Shown one piece after another: positions 1-5,655 of a stretch of 6,928 nt of DNA. The stretch spans positions 1 through 6,928 of the forward strand of contig JASLRF010000139.1 in assembly GCA_030744095.1 (NCBI GenBank), written 5' to 3'. Origin of the DNA: Pirellulaceae bacterium (lineage in GTDB: Bacteria; Planctomycetota; Planctomycetia; Pirellulales; Pirellulaceae). Position numbers and translations under genes: made by a program. A model generated the notes under the pieces. That model was not told the origin of the DNA. It saw only the letters and a list, made by a program, of their open reading frames with translations, and made no database searches. The stretch's first letter is position 1. The number at the start of each line of letters is the position of its first letter.

Positions 1-111
1 CACGAAAGAATGTGGACAGCCATCGCCACGTGCAGAAAACAGAACCGCAACTTCTTTTCGTTTCTTCACAAATCCATCAGGGCCAAACGGCAAAATCAAC
101 CGGCCCCAAGC
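1..111. other. Left-edge stretch downstream of the truncated GspF gene
   Basis: No independent gene can be supported here. On the minus strand, the frame of the upstream GspF-like gene continues after its TAG (112-114) without another stop to the window edge, giving 37 codons. These include a PFGP motif followed by KKR. In that frame a GTG at 67-69 could start a small or edge-cut gene, with only a vague TGATGGAT upstream. A loose GGGCC/GGCCC inverted repeat (80-84 with 102-106) lies just past the stop but has no T-tract, so I do not call a terminator. Either the next operon gene starts here or this is the remainder of the GspF gene. Confidence 0.3.
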
Positions 112-903
112 CTATTGAACGTAACTCCGTGAACGGTTACCCAAAAACCGACGCCAGCCCGCTGAACCGGCGACAAAACGAATCAGCAACAACGTCACGA
201 TCGTCGTGGTGCCAACTCCCAATAGGAGCCATTTCTGTTCACCCAGCGTCATTGCGACACACGCATCGCTGACCTGTATCAGCGACATTGTGGCAGCCGG
301 TAATTCAAGCTCAAATTCTTCAAACATCTTGCCGAAGATTGGTACGATATCCAGCATCAGCAACAGAAAGACAATCGTGGCCAATCCAATCACCAGCAGC
401 GGATAGGTGATTGCGGAAATCACCGTGCCTCGAATGTCGCGCATTTGGCGCTGATGCTCCAACAGTTCCTCCAGTGCACCGCCCAGCTGCGCGGTACGCG
501 TGGCGGCCGCGATCAGGCCAGCGACATGCGGTGGAAAGCTGCCAGAATTGGCGTTGAGCACATCTTCCAAGGGCTGGCCCAAGTCGGTACCGCGCGCCAG
601 TTGCTCCAAGGCTTGTTTGATGCGCCGGTTCGTCGACTCTGACGCGGCTGCTCGCAACCCGATCGACATCGGAATATTGGCTTTGCCAATCTCCGCGACC
701 TGAGTCACAAGCTCTTCGGCGTCGGACGATGTCAAACGACTCGGTGCGGGTGGAAACTGGGCTGCATTCACGGCCGCCAAGTGCTCGACGGTCAGCCCCC
801 GATCGGTCAACTGACGGTGTGCGTCGTCCTGGTCGCGCGCCGCGATCTCTCCCGTCTGGGTGCGGCCGTTGTCATCGGTGGCTTGGTAGCGAAATTGCGC
901 CAT
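112..903 (-). CDS. GspF/PilC-like inner-membrane protein with a single T2SSF domain (short form)
   Basis: GspF/PilC proteins are polytopic inner-membrane platform proteins of type II secretion and type IV pili; they connect the assembly ATPase to the pseudopilins. This 263-residue protein starts with the classical GspF N-terminal segment (about 3-42: F-Y-A-D-x-x-G, then a G-E-I-A strand and a helix ending L-T-x-x-G-L). One T2SSF domain follows (about 60-190), with a membrane segment at about 161-185, and a second membrane segment at about 224-245. Full GspF is about 400 residues with two T2SSF domains; here the protein stops at TAG right after the second membrane segment, so the second domain is missing. 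The ATG at 903 lies 4 bases after the stop of the preceding GspF-like gene and has no clear Shine-Dalgarno site, so translation is probably coupled. The frame remains open after the stop, so a nonsense-truncated full-length gene is possible. Family is sure; completeness is not. Confidence 0.88.
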   Translation of the reverse strand: MAQFRYQATDDNGRTQTGEIAARDQDDAHRQLTDRGLTVEHLAAVNAAQFPPAPSRLTSSDAEELVTQVAEIGKANIPMSIGLRAAASESTNRRIKQALEQLARGTDLGQPLEDVLNANSGSFPPHVAGLIAAATRTAQLGGALEELLEHQRQMRDIRGTVISAITYPLLVIGLATIVFLLLMLDIVPIFGKMFEEFELELPAATMSLIQVSDACVAMTLGEQKWLLLGVGTTTIVTLLLIRFVAGSAGWRRFLGNRSRSYVQ

Positions 904-907
904 GTCG

Positions 908-1999
908 CTAACTCGGGAGGCTCATCTGATACAAGAGGAAATAGAGTGGCGCCATGGCCAGCAAGACATACGCAGCTACGACGAGACCACAAACCCCCGC
1001 GGAAAGAGTCATGGGCAGGTAGATCGTCAACCAAGCACACAACTTGGCAGCCCGACGCCGGTAGGTCTCCGCTAATCTCCGCAACGCCGTGACGAGCTGG
1101 CCAGGCTGGCCGCCACCCATTAACATCCAGCCGAGCAACGGGGGGAAACCGACAGGGAGCCGGCTCAACGGCTGGCCACGCCGTATCGCTTGTGCAAGCT
1201 CGTCACCCGCCGTCTTCAGGCCGTGATCGCCGCTTGACTGACACGCCAACTCAAGCGCTTCGGCCAGCGGCAGCTCCTGCTCTAAGAGCAGCGCCAACGT
1301 CTCCGCAAAGGTGGCCAATCGACCGGCTCGGAGGATCTGTCCGATCGTCGACGACCGACGCCCAGGTTTTTCGCCAAGCACGCTGGCTCGCGAAATACTG
1401 ATTAAGAAGATGGCCAACAGGATTATGGCCACCCCCCAGATCCAAGGCAGGGCCAGCAAAAGCAACTCGGCAAGCCACGACAGAACGGCATACCAACGTG
1501 GCCAGGTGAGTCCAAAGTCTTCAAACATCAACTGGATTGTCGGGACCGTGATCGACATTGTGATCCAAAACACCGAGGACGCGACAACCATGATGACCAA
1601 TGGGTAGACCATCGATACCAGCATGATGCGCCGAGTTTCCATCACACGACGGGCGGTCTTGGCAATTCCCTCCAACGCGACCGACAGCCGACCGCTGCGC
1701 AATCCCGCCAAGACCACTGCGCGGTAGATCGCGGGAAACTCGCTGCCCGACTGACTGAGAGCGGCAGCCAGATCCTCACCAGACTCCAGGCGTCTGCCTA
1801 GCGATTGCGCGATTCGTCCGAGACGACCGGGCATGTCCTTGCCGATTGCCACTAACCCACGATCAAGCGGAACACCTGCCCGAGCGAGCGAGGCGATCTC
1901 GTCGTTGAGCGCAATCAAGTTGTCGAGCGTAATCGGACCGGAAGATGCCAACGATGCAGGCTCCGAACAGATGCTTGAGGATGTGGGAGTCGGCGCCAT
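908..1999 (-). CDS. GspF/PilC-like type II secretion platform protein with two T2SSF domains
   Basis: This is a predicted inner-membrane platform protein of a type II secretion or type IV pilus-like machine. Numbered from the ATG at 1999 it has 363 residues: a Ser/Thr/Pro-rich leader (1-25), T2SSF domain 1 (about 28-151, with a membrane segment at 125-150), a second membrane segment (about 180-203), and T2SSF domain 2 (about 227-347, with a membrane segment at 325-349). Domain 2 contains the family-type L-A-T-F-A-E-T-L-A-L-L-L segment and an M-G-G-G-Q-P-G-Q-L stretch. The usual GspF N-terminal strand-helix segment is absent; the next gene has it instead. An in-frame GTG at 2008 with AAGG 8 bases upstream is an alternative start adding three residues; neither start has strong support. 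The gene lies 4 bases upstream of the single-domain GspF-like gene, so the two are almost certainly co-transcribed. The N-terminus lacks a signal peptide, as expected for this family. Confidence 0.88.
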   Translation of the reverse strand: MAPTPTSSSICSEPASLASSGPITLDNLIALNDEIASLARAGVPLDRGLVAIGKDMPGRLGRIAQSLGRRLESGEDLAAALSQSGSEFPAIYRAVVLAGLRSGRLSVALEGIAKTARRVMETRRIMLVSMVYPLVIMVVASSVFWITMSITVPTIQLMFEDFGLTWPRWYAVLSWLAELLLLALPWIWGVAIILLAIFLISISRASVLGEKPGRRSSTIGQILRAGRLATFAETLALLLEQELPLAEALELACQSSGDHGLKTAGDELAQAIRRGQPLSRLPVGFPPLLGWMLMGGGQPGQLVTALRRLAETYRRRAAKLCAWLTIYLPMTLSAGVCGLVVAAYVLLAMAPLYFLLYQMSLPS

Positions 2000-2060
2000 T
2001 CTAACCACTGGCCGAACCTTACACCATCATGCGCAGCAAGCCGGCGCACCGTGTTGTGAA

Positions 2061-2084
2061 CCAACCTGTGTCCTCAGGTTTTGG
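2061..2084. other. Bulged hairpin between the lipoprotein and GspF-like genes
   Basis: CCAACCTG (2061-2068) can pair with CAGGTTTTGG (2075-2084) across a six-base loop, leaving a two-T bulge. A smaller GGGA/TCCC repeat follows at 2083-2095. It lies about 100 bases past the stop of the lipoprotein gene and about 60 bases before the GspF-like start. There is no T-tract on the minus strand, so it could be an mRNA end structure but is not a standard intrinsic terminator. The rest of the 2009-2182 gap shows nothing I can name. Confidence 0.25.
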
Positions 2085-2182
2085 GAAGCGCTCCCGATCG
2101 AGTGGCCTTCTTCGCGACTGCCTGCCTGTCCGCCACCGATGGCCATAATGCACCCACATTCGGTTCACGGCGACGGCGATCC

Positions 2183-2665
2183 TTACGGAGTTGGGACAAC
2201 TCGCTTGAATTTGACAATCCGGTTCCATTTCCACTTCCCGCTCGAAAACGGTGTCGCCTCAATCGTATTGGGATCGGAAAATGTGAAACTCAGTTCGCGC
2301 GGTTCTTCGTTTTCAAACTCCACCTTAATCGTCGTCGAGTTCTCGTCGCCACTGATATAGCGCCACGAGCCGGTTCGAGTTATAGAGTTCCCCAGTAATG
2401 TTGCCGAAGCGGCAACCGTGTCGTCTGCCGAAAACTCCCATGCCATCTCCGCACGCATCGACTTCATCAGCAAGTTGCCAAATTCTGCTAAGATCGGGTT
2501 GTCAGTCGGCGCCATCTTCTCCATGTCCTCCTCAGTCATTTCGAAGCTCGCCTCCCAGTTTCCGATGATTCGTTCCCTCGCCGGATTCGAACAGCCAGTC
2601 AGTGCGACAAAGCATCCGCCAACGAGAAAAAGAACGACTGCGCGAACGCGGCTCATGCGGGTCAT
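2183..2665 (-). CDS. Predicted lipoprotein with lipocalin-like fold pattern, unknown function
   Basis: The 160-residue product has a lipoprotein signal peptide: positively charged start (MTRMSRVR), a hydrophobic stretch (about 9-21), and lipobox L-T-G-C with the lipidated cysteine at residue 25. The mature part begins with a G-N-W motif (35-37), has an acidic, methionine-rich helix-like stretch (about 43-70), and then alternating beta-strand-like segments ending K-W-K-W-N-R-I-V-K-F. A start-of-barrel G-x-W followed by repeated short strands recalls lipocalin-like or META-like small envelope proteins; this is inference from pattern only. The start is well fixed: GGAGG sits 7 bases upstream of the ATG at 2665. 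An internal ATG at 2656 is possible but poorer. The gene is in the same direction as the GspF-like genes, 183 bases upstream of them, so a shared transcript is possible but unproven. I do not recognise a specific function. Confidence 0.85.
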   Translation of the reverse strand: MTRMSRVRAVVLFLVGGCFVALTGCSNPARERIIGNWEASFEMTEEDMEKMAPTDNPILAEFGNLLMKSMRAEMAWEFSADDTVAASATLLGNSITRTGSWRYISGDENSTTIKVEFENEEPRELSFTFSDPNTIEATPFSSGKWKWNRIVKFKRVVPTP

Positions 2666-2670
2666 CGATT

Positions 2671-2677
2671 CTCCTCC
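2671..2677 (-). promoter_or_regulatory. Strong Shine-Dalgarno site of the 160-residue lipoprotein gene
   Basis: On the minus strand the sequence GACGGAGGAGAATCG directly precedes the ATG at 2665. The GGAGG core leaves a spacer of 7 bases. This is the best ribosome binding site in the window and fixes the start. Confidence 0.75.
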
Positions 2678-2695
2678 GTCTCAAAACGTTCGTTG

Positions 2696-2740
2696 ATTGG
2701 CTGCCCAGATGGGCCAATAAGGCTCTACTTCAGGCCAATA
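2696..2740. repeat. GGCCAAT repeat cluster, possible operator
   Basis: ATTGGC (2696-2701) and GCCAAT (2713-2718) form an inverted repeat with an 11-base spacer. The sequence GGCCAATA also occurs twice in direct orientation, at 2712-2719 and 2733-2740, exactly 21 bases apart, which is two helical turns. The cluster lies 31-75 bases upstream of the ATG of the lipoprotein gene on the minus strand. The spacing fits a protein-binding site, but the repeat is short and could be chance. Confidence 0.3.
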
Positions 2741-2862
2741 GCGCGAAAGCCAACAGTATGATGTCGTACCGGTGGATTCTGTAGCCCTGGCCTTGTTCCT
2801 CATCGAAAACGTCGTGGCGGCAAATGTATGGTCCACCGATGCGGTGAGCAACGGCAATCCAT

Positions 2863-2896
2863 GCTAGCCGTGCCAGCGACGGCAAATCACGGTAGC
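2863..2896. repeat. Bulged inverted repeat upstream of the Cys-rich lipoprotein gene
   Basis: GCTA-G-CCGTG (2863-2872) pairs with CACGGTAGC (2888-2896), leaving one bulged G and a 15-base loop. It lies about 130 bases upstream of the ATG at 3028. The role is unknown; it could be part of a 5' leader or an operator. Confidence 0.25.
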
Positions 2897-3013
2897 CAAG
2901 CAAGAGAATCCTGGCAAACTTGTCCGGTTATAGCGATTTTCTCGATTCGCAGGAGTCTCTGGTCGATATTCGATCCAAGATGTTTGTCTCAACATTCGAA
3001 GAAGCGTCTCCTG

Positions 3014-3020
3014 AAAGGAA
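3014..3020 (+). promoter_or_regulatory. Ribosome binding site deciding the start of the QKG-repeat lipoprotein gene
   Basis: AAAGGAA lies 7 bases upstream of the ATG at 3028. It supports this ATG over the in-frame TTG at 2920, which would add 36 residues in front of a perfect lipoprotein signal peptide. Confidence 0.65.
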
Positions 3021-3027
3021 CGGTTTG

Positions 3028-3813
3028 ATGCGTGTACCGCGGATCCCTGTCCTGTTGCTAACTGCGACCTGTTGTTTGTCCGGGTGCTGTTCGTTCAACG
3101 GTACCATCTCGACAGATCATGCCTGGGTCTCCCAAAAAGGAGGCACCGTCCAAAAGGGCGCGGTGGTCCAAAAAGGCGCGGTGGCTCAAAAGGGCGCGGT
3201 CGTCCAAAAAGGCCACGTGCACCAGAAGGGCTACGTTCACCAAAAAGGTGTGCATCAAAAAGGTGCCGCTCAGAAGTCGGTGATCCATCGAAATCTGTGG
3301 AATCGTTTTGAACCATCGGCTTGTCATGGTGGCTGGGATCCAGTCCTGGGCAGTTGCGAGGCGTGCGGCGTATGCGGCGGAGCCTGCCAAGGGCACACCC
3401 CCGCCCAGCATTTGAAGCACACGTTGACCTGTGCCTCGGGCTGCGGCGAAATCTATTGGGGTGAATGGATCAGCGATCCTCCAGACGACTGCGATCCGTG
3501 CGACGATTGGGGCAATTGGATCGGGCCGACCAACTGCGACGGACCGTCCTGCCTGGACAGTCTGGCATCAGGCTGGTGTGACTTGTTTGGCTACCGCAAC
3601 GGCGGTGGCAAGGGCAAGGGTGGCTGCGATTCATGTGGTGGCAAAGGTGGCTGCGACACGTGCGGCGGCGTGCCGTCCGACTACTATGATGCCCCGATCG
3701 AAGATGACAGCGAGGTTGTACCCACACCGGAGATTGAAGCCAGCTATCGAACGGAATTGCTGCCACGCGCTGTGTCTAGATTCAGCATCCGTTCTGCGCG
3801 TCTCACGCGTTGA
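3028..3813 (+). CDS. Cys/Gly-rich lipoprotein with QKG hexapeptide repeats, function unknown
   Basis: The 261-residue product begins with a lipoprotein signal peptide and lipobox L-S-G-C (lipidated Cys at residue 20), so it is probably anchored in an envelope membrane. Residues 36-84 are a repeat: six QKG-xxx hexapeptides, two QKG-xx pentapeptides and a closing QKS. The middle units are rich in Val/Ala, the later ones in His. Then come cysteine clusters: C110-x2-C113-x2-C116-x3-C120, C135-x3-C139, C155-x2-C158 and two nine-residue-spaced CxxC modules (C200/C203 and C209/C212) with Gly-Lys linkers. Between them lies a GCGEIYWGEWISDPPD segment that I recall from planctomycete surface proteins; this is from memory only. 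The C-terminal 45 residues are cysteine-free, first acidic, then basic. Metal binding or disulfide cross-linking in the cell surface is plausible but inferred. It stands alone, closed by a terminator. Confidence 0.85.
   Translation: MRVPRIPVLLLTATCCLSGCCSFNGTISTDHAWVSQKGGTVQKGAVVQKGAVAQKGAVVQKGHVHQKGYVHQKGVHQKGAAQKSVIHRNLWNRFEPSACHGGWDPVLGSCEACGVCGGACQGHTPAQHLKHTLTCASGCGEIYWGEWISDPPDDCDPCDDWGNWIGPTNCDGPSCLDSLASGWCDLFGYRNGGGKGKGGCDSCGGKGGCDTCGGVPSDYYDAPIEDDSEVVPTPEIEASYRTELLPRAVSRFSIRSARLTR
3133..3279 (+). repeat. 18-bp tandem repeat encoding QKG units
   Basis: Six in-frame 18-base units (3133-3150, 3151-3168, 3169-3186, 3187-3204, 3205-3222, 3223-3240) are followed by two 15-base units (3241-3255, 3256-3270) and a partial QKS unit. 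The core is CAA-AAA/AAG-GGN. Units 2-4 are nearly identical (GCGCGGTG/C tail), pointing to recent duplication; the later units diverged to His/Tyr codons while keeping Gln-Lys-Gly. Codon choice alternates between AAA and AAG, so the peptide appears conserved beyond DNA identity. Confidence 0.9.
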
Positions 3814-3838
3814 ATCACGCAGGACATCGCGTACACTG

Positions 3839-3879
3839 AATGGCCGACTTCGCCCTCGACGTGAAGTCGGCCATTTTCT
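3839..3879 (+). terminator. Rho-independent terminator after the QKG-repeat lipoprotein gene
   Basis: A perfect 13-base stem (AATGGCCGACTTC at 3839-3851 with GAAGTCGGCCATT at 3863-3875) encloses an 11-base loop and runs into TTTTCT. It lies 26 bases after the stop codon of the lipoprotein gene. It also overlaps an in-frame ATG (3840) of the next gene, which argues that this ATG is not the real start. Confidence 0.8.
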
Positions 3880-3926
3880 ATCTGCTGGCATTCGGATCCG
3901 TTATACGGACTGGGCGTTTGACCACC

Positions 3927-5624
3927 ATGGCACTATCCGGCATCGACGCATTTCTGGAACTGCTCGCTGAATTTGGCGTGCGGTACGTCTTTGGCAACCC
4001 TGGCACGTCCGAACTGCCGTTGACCGATTCCCTGGTCGACGACAACCGATTTCAGTACATCCTGGGGCTCCAAGAAGTCCCGGTGATGTCGATCGCCGAT
4101 GGCTATGCCATGGCATCGGGATCGTTGGGTGTCGTCAATCTGCACATTAGTTGCGGTTTGGGCAACGCCATGGGGATGCTCTACAACGCCTATCGCGAAG
4201 GGACTCCACTGCTGGTAACAGCGGGCCAACAAGATCGTCGCCTGCAAATGGAGGAGCCAATTCTGTGGGGCGACTTGGTCTCGGTCGCTCGCCCCTGGAC
4301 CAAATGGGCCGTCGAGGTCAATCAGGTTGCCGATCTGCCGACGGCCCTCCGCCGCGCAGTGCAAACAGCGTTGACGCCACCAACGGGCCCGGTGTTTTTG
4401 TCGCTGCCGATGGACTTGCAGATGGAGATTAGCAACACCTTTGATTTGACGCCGATTCAGCTGCCCGATTGTCGCGTGCGACCACCGTCGGATGCGCTTC
4501 GTCGTGCCGTCGAAGTCCTTGCATCTGCGAACAATCCGGGCATCTTGGCCGGTAGCCGAGTGACCGAACGCGGCGCGACGGCCGAACTGATCAGCGTGGC
4601 CGAGCGGCTCGGCGCACCCGTCATCTCCGAATCCGGGACGACCCACGGACGGCTCGCTTTTCCCAGCGACCATCCTCTGTATGCCCAAGGCTTGGCGCTC
4701 TGGTCACCGGAAGTCCGTACCCGTTTGCGCGAATTTGACGTCCTTTTGGTGACGGGCATGGACTTGTTACGGCAGTACGTGTACCAGGAACCGAGCCGTG
4801 CGATTCCCGAACATATTCGTTTGGTTCACATTGACGAAGACCCATGGCAGTTGGGAAAAAACTATCCCGTGGAAGTGGGCCTTATCGGGCACACACAAGT
4901 GGTGCTGGCAGATTTGGCAACGGGCTTGGCGACGGCGCTGGCCGACCAGACCGCAACGATTCGCGAGAGGACCCAGCAGCACGTCGCGCGGCACGTCGCG
5001 GCACGCGAGGCGTTGCAGGTGCAAGTCGAAGAACAACGCAGCCTGCGGCCGCTAACGCCGCTTGGCCTGATGGGCGCGTTAGCGCGAATCCTTCCCGACG
5101 ACGTGGCAGTGATCGAAGAAGCCGTCACTACGACCAACACTACATTCGAACGGCTCGGTGTATTGAAAAATACGACGGGTTATTTCGGCCATCGTGGCTG
5201 GGCGCTGGGTTGGGGACTTGGTTGCACAATCGGCGCCAAATTGGCATGGCCGGATCGACCGGTGCTTGGGTTGCTCGGCGAAGGCGCGGCCATGTACGGC
5301 ATTCAAGGGCTCTGGTCGGCGGCGCACTACGAAATTCCAGCCACACTGGTTATCTGCAACAATGCCCAGTATCAGATTCTCAAGATTGGTGCCAGAGGAC
5401 TCGAGCTTCCGCATGCGTTGGCAGGGAAATACGAAGGACTCGACATTCGCCAACCCGAAGTTGACCTTGTGGGGCTGGCAAGATCGTTAGGTGTCGATGC
5501 GCACCGAATTACCGAGCCCGACGAATTGAGCGACCGGGTCCGCGACTCGCTGAGGAACAACAAACTGACACTCTTCGATGTTCCCATCGCGCGGGAAACG
5601 CCCGATCGGCTGGATTACGGATAG
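3927..5624 (+). CDS. ThDP-dependent decarboxylase of the benzoylformate decarboxylase type
   Basis: This cytosolic enzyme family uses thiamine diphosphate and Mg2+ to decarboxylate 2-oxo acids; benzoylformate decarboxylase gives benzaldehyde and CO2. The 565-residue protein has the three usual domains. The N-terminal pyrimidine-binding domain (about 1-165) contains N-P-G-T (24-27), the cofactor-activating Glu50 in L-G-L-Q-E, and N-L-H-x-x-x-G-x-G-N-A-M-G with His73. The central domain follows (about 190-330). The C-terminal PP-binding domain (about 385-545) contains G-E-G (451-453) and N-N (478-479), the metal and diphosphate site. By eye it follows Pseudomonas MdlC, with three differences: Thr27 in place of Ser26, Tyr284 where MdlC has His281, and GEG in place of GDG. 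The true substrate is therefore uncertain; acetolactate synthase-like or other 2-oxo acid decarboxylases are alternatives. The start at ATG 3927 is preferred because the longer frame begins inside the terminator stem; no Shine-Dalgarno site is visible. The gene appears monocistronic. Confidence 0.88.
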   Translation: MALSGIDAFLELLAEFGVRYVFGNPGTSELPLTDSLVDDNRFQYILGLQEVPVMSIADGYAMASGSLGVVNLHISCGLGNAMGMLYNAYREGTPLLVTAGQQDRRLQMEEPILWGDLVSVARPWTKWAVEVNQVADLPTALRRAVQTALTPPTGPVFLSLPMDLQMEISNTFDLTPIQLPDCRVRPPSDALRRAVEVLASANNPGILAGSRVTERGATAELISVAERLGAPVISESGTTHGRLAFPSDHPLYAQGLALWSPEVRTRLREFDVLLVTGMDLLRQYVYQEPSRAIPEHIRLVHIDEDPWQLGKNYPVEVGLIGHTQVVLADLATGLATALADQTATIRERTQQHVARHVAAREALQVQVEEQRSLRPLTPLGLMGALARILPDDVAVIEEAVTTTNTTFERLGVLKNTTGYFGHRGWALGWGLGCTIGAKLAWPDRPVLGLLGEGAAMYGIQGLWSAAHYEIPATLVICNNAQYQILKIGARGLELPHALAGKYEGLDIRQPEVDLVGLARSLGVDAHRITEPDELSDRVRDSLRNNKLTLFDVPIARETPDRLDYG

Positions 5625-5634
5625 GCTTTGTCTT

Positions 5635-5653
5635 GTCGGCCATCGCTGCCGAC
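5635..5653. other. Small hairpin between convergent genes
   Basis: GTCGGC (5635-5640) and GCCGAC (5648-5653) flank a seven-base loop in the 31-base gap between the convergent decarboxylase and glycosylase genes. No T-tract follows on either strand. It may help end transcription in both directions but is not a standard intrinsic terminator. Confidence 0.3.
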
Positions 5654-5655
5654 GA

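Larger units (their letters stand above)
2666..3027. other. Divergent intergenic region with small inverted and direct repeats
   Basis: This 362-base region separates two divergently read lipoprotein genes, so it should hold both promoters. I see no convincing -35/-10 pair; TTATAG at 2928-2933 is -10-like but has no TTGACA-like partner at the right distance. It holds a GGCCAAT repeat cluster (2696-2740), a perfect CACCG-ATG-CGGTG palindrome (2834-2846), and a longer bulged hairpin (2863-2896). A plus-strand in-frame TTG at 2920 could extend the downstream gene, but the lipobox argues against it. A short open frame at about 2741-2868 has no good start and looks like chance. Confidence 0.45.

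Noticed and set aside
80..106. GGGCC/GGCCC inverted repeat after the short GspF-like gene as a terminator
   Set aside because: The arms are short and loop is long, and no T-tract follows on the minus strand.
1833..2360. Plus-strand open frame of 175 codons crossing the gap between two minus-strand genes
   Set aside because: It overlaps both the GspF-like gene start and the lipoprotein 3' end, has no ribosome binding site and no family-like segment.
2741..2868. Short hydrophobic open frame in the divergent region
   Set aside because: No ATG, no ribosome binding site, only a possible GTG; length is within chance expectation.
3133..3279. 18-bp repeats considered as a CRISPR or minisatellite array
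   Set aside because: Units are contiguous without spacers and keep the reading frame and the QKG core, so they are a coding repeat.
3058..3420. Minus-strand open frame through the QKG repeat
   Set aside because: Its repetitive leucine/histidine-rich product simply mirrors the 18-bp repeat; the plus strand has the lipobox and ribosome binding site.
3933..4688. Long open frame of 251 codons on the minus strand
   Set aside because: It lies fully antisense to the ThDP enzyme gene, whose conserved motifs span the same bases; the antisense product has no recognisable motif.
4844..5464. Open frame of 206 codons on the plus strand
   Set aside because: It is a frame-shifted shadow of the ThDP enzyme gene, rich in Arg and Gly as expected for a wrong frame of GC-rich coding DNA.
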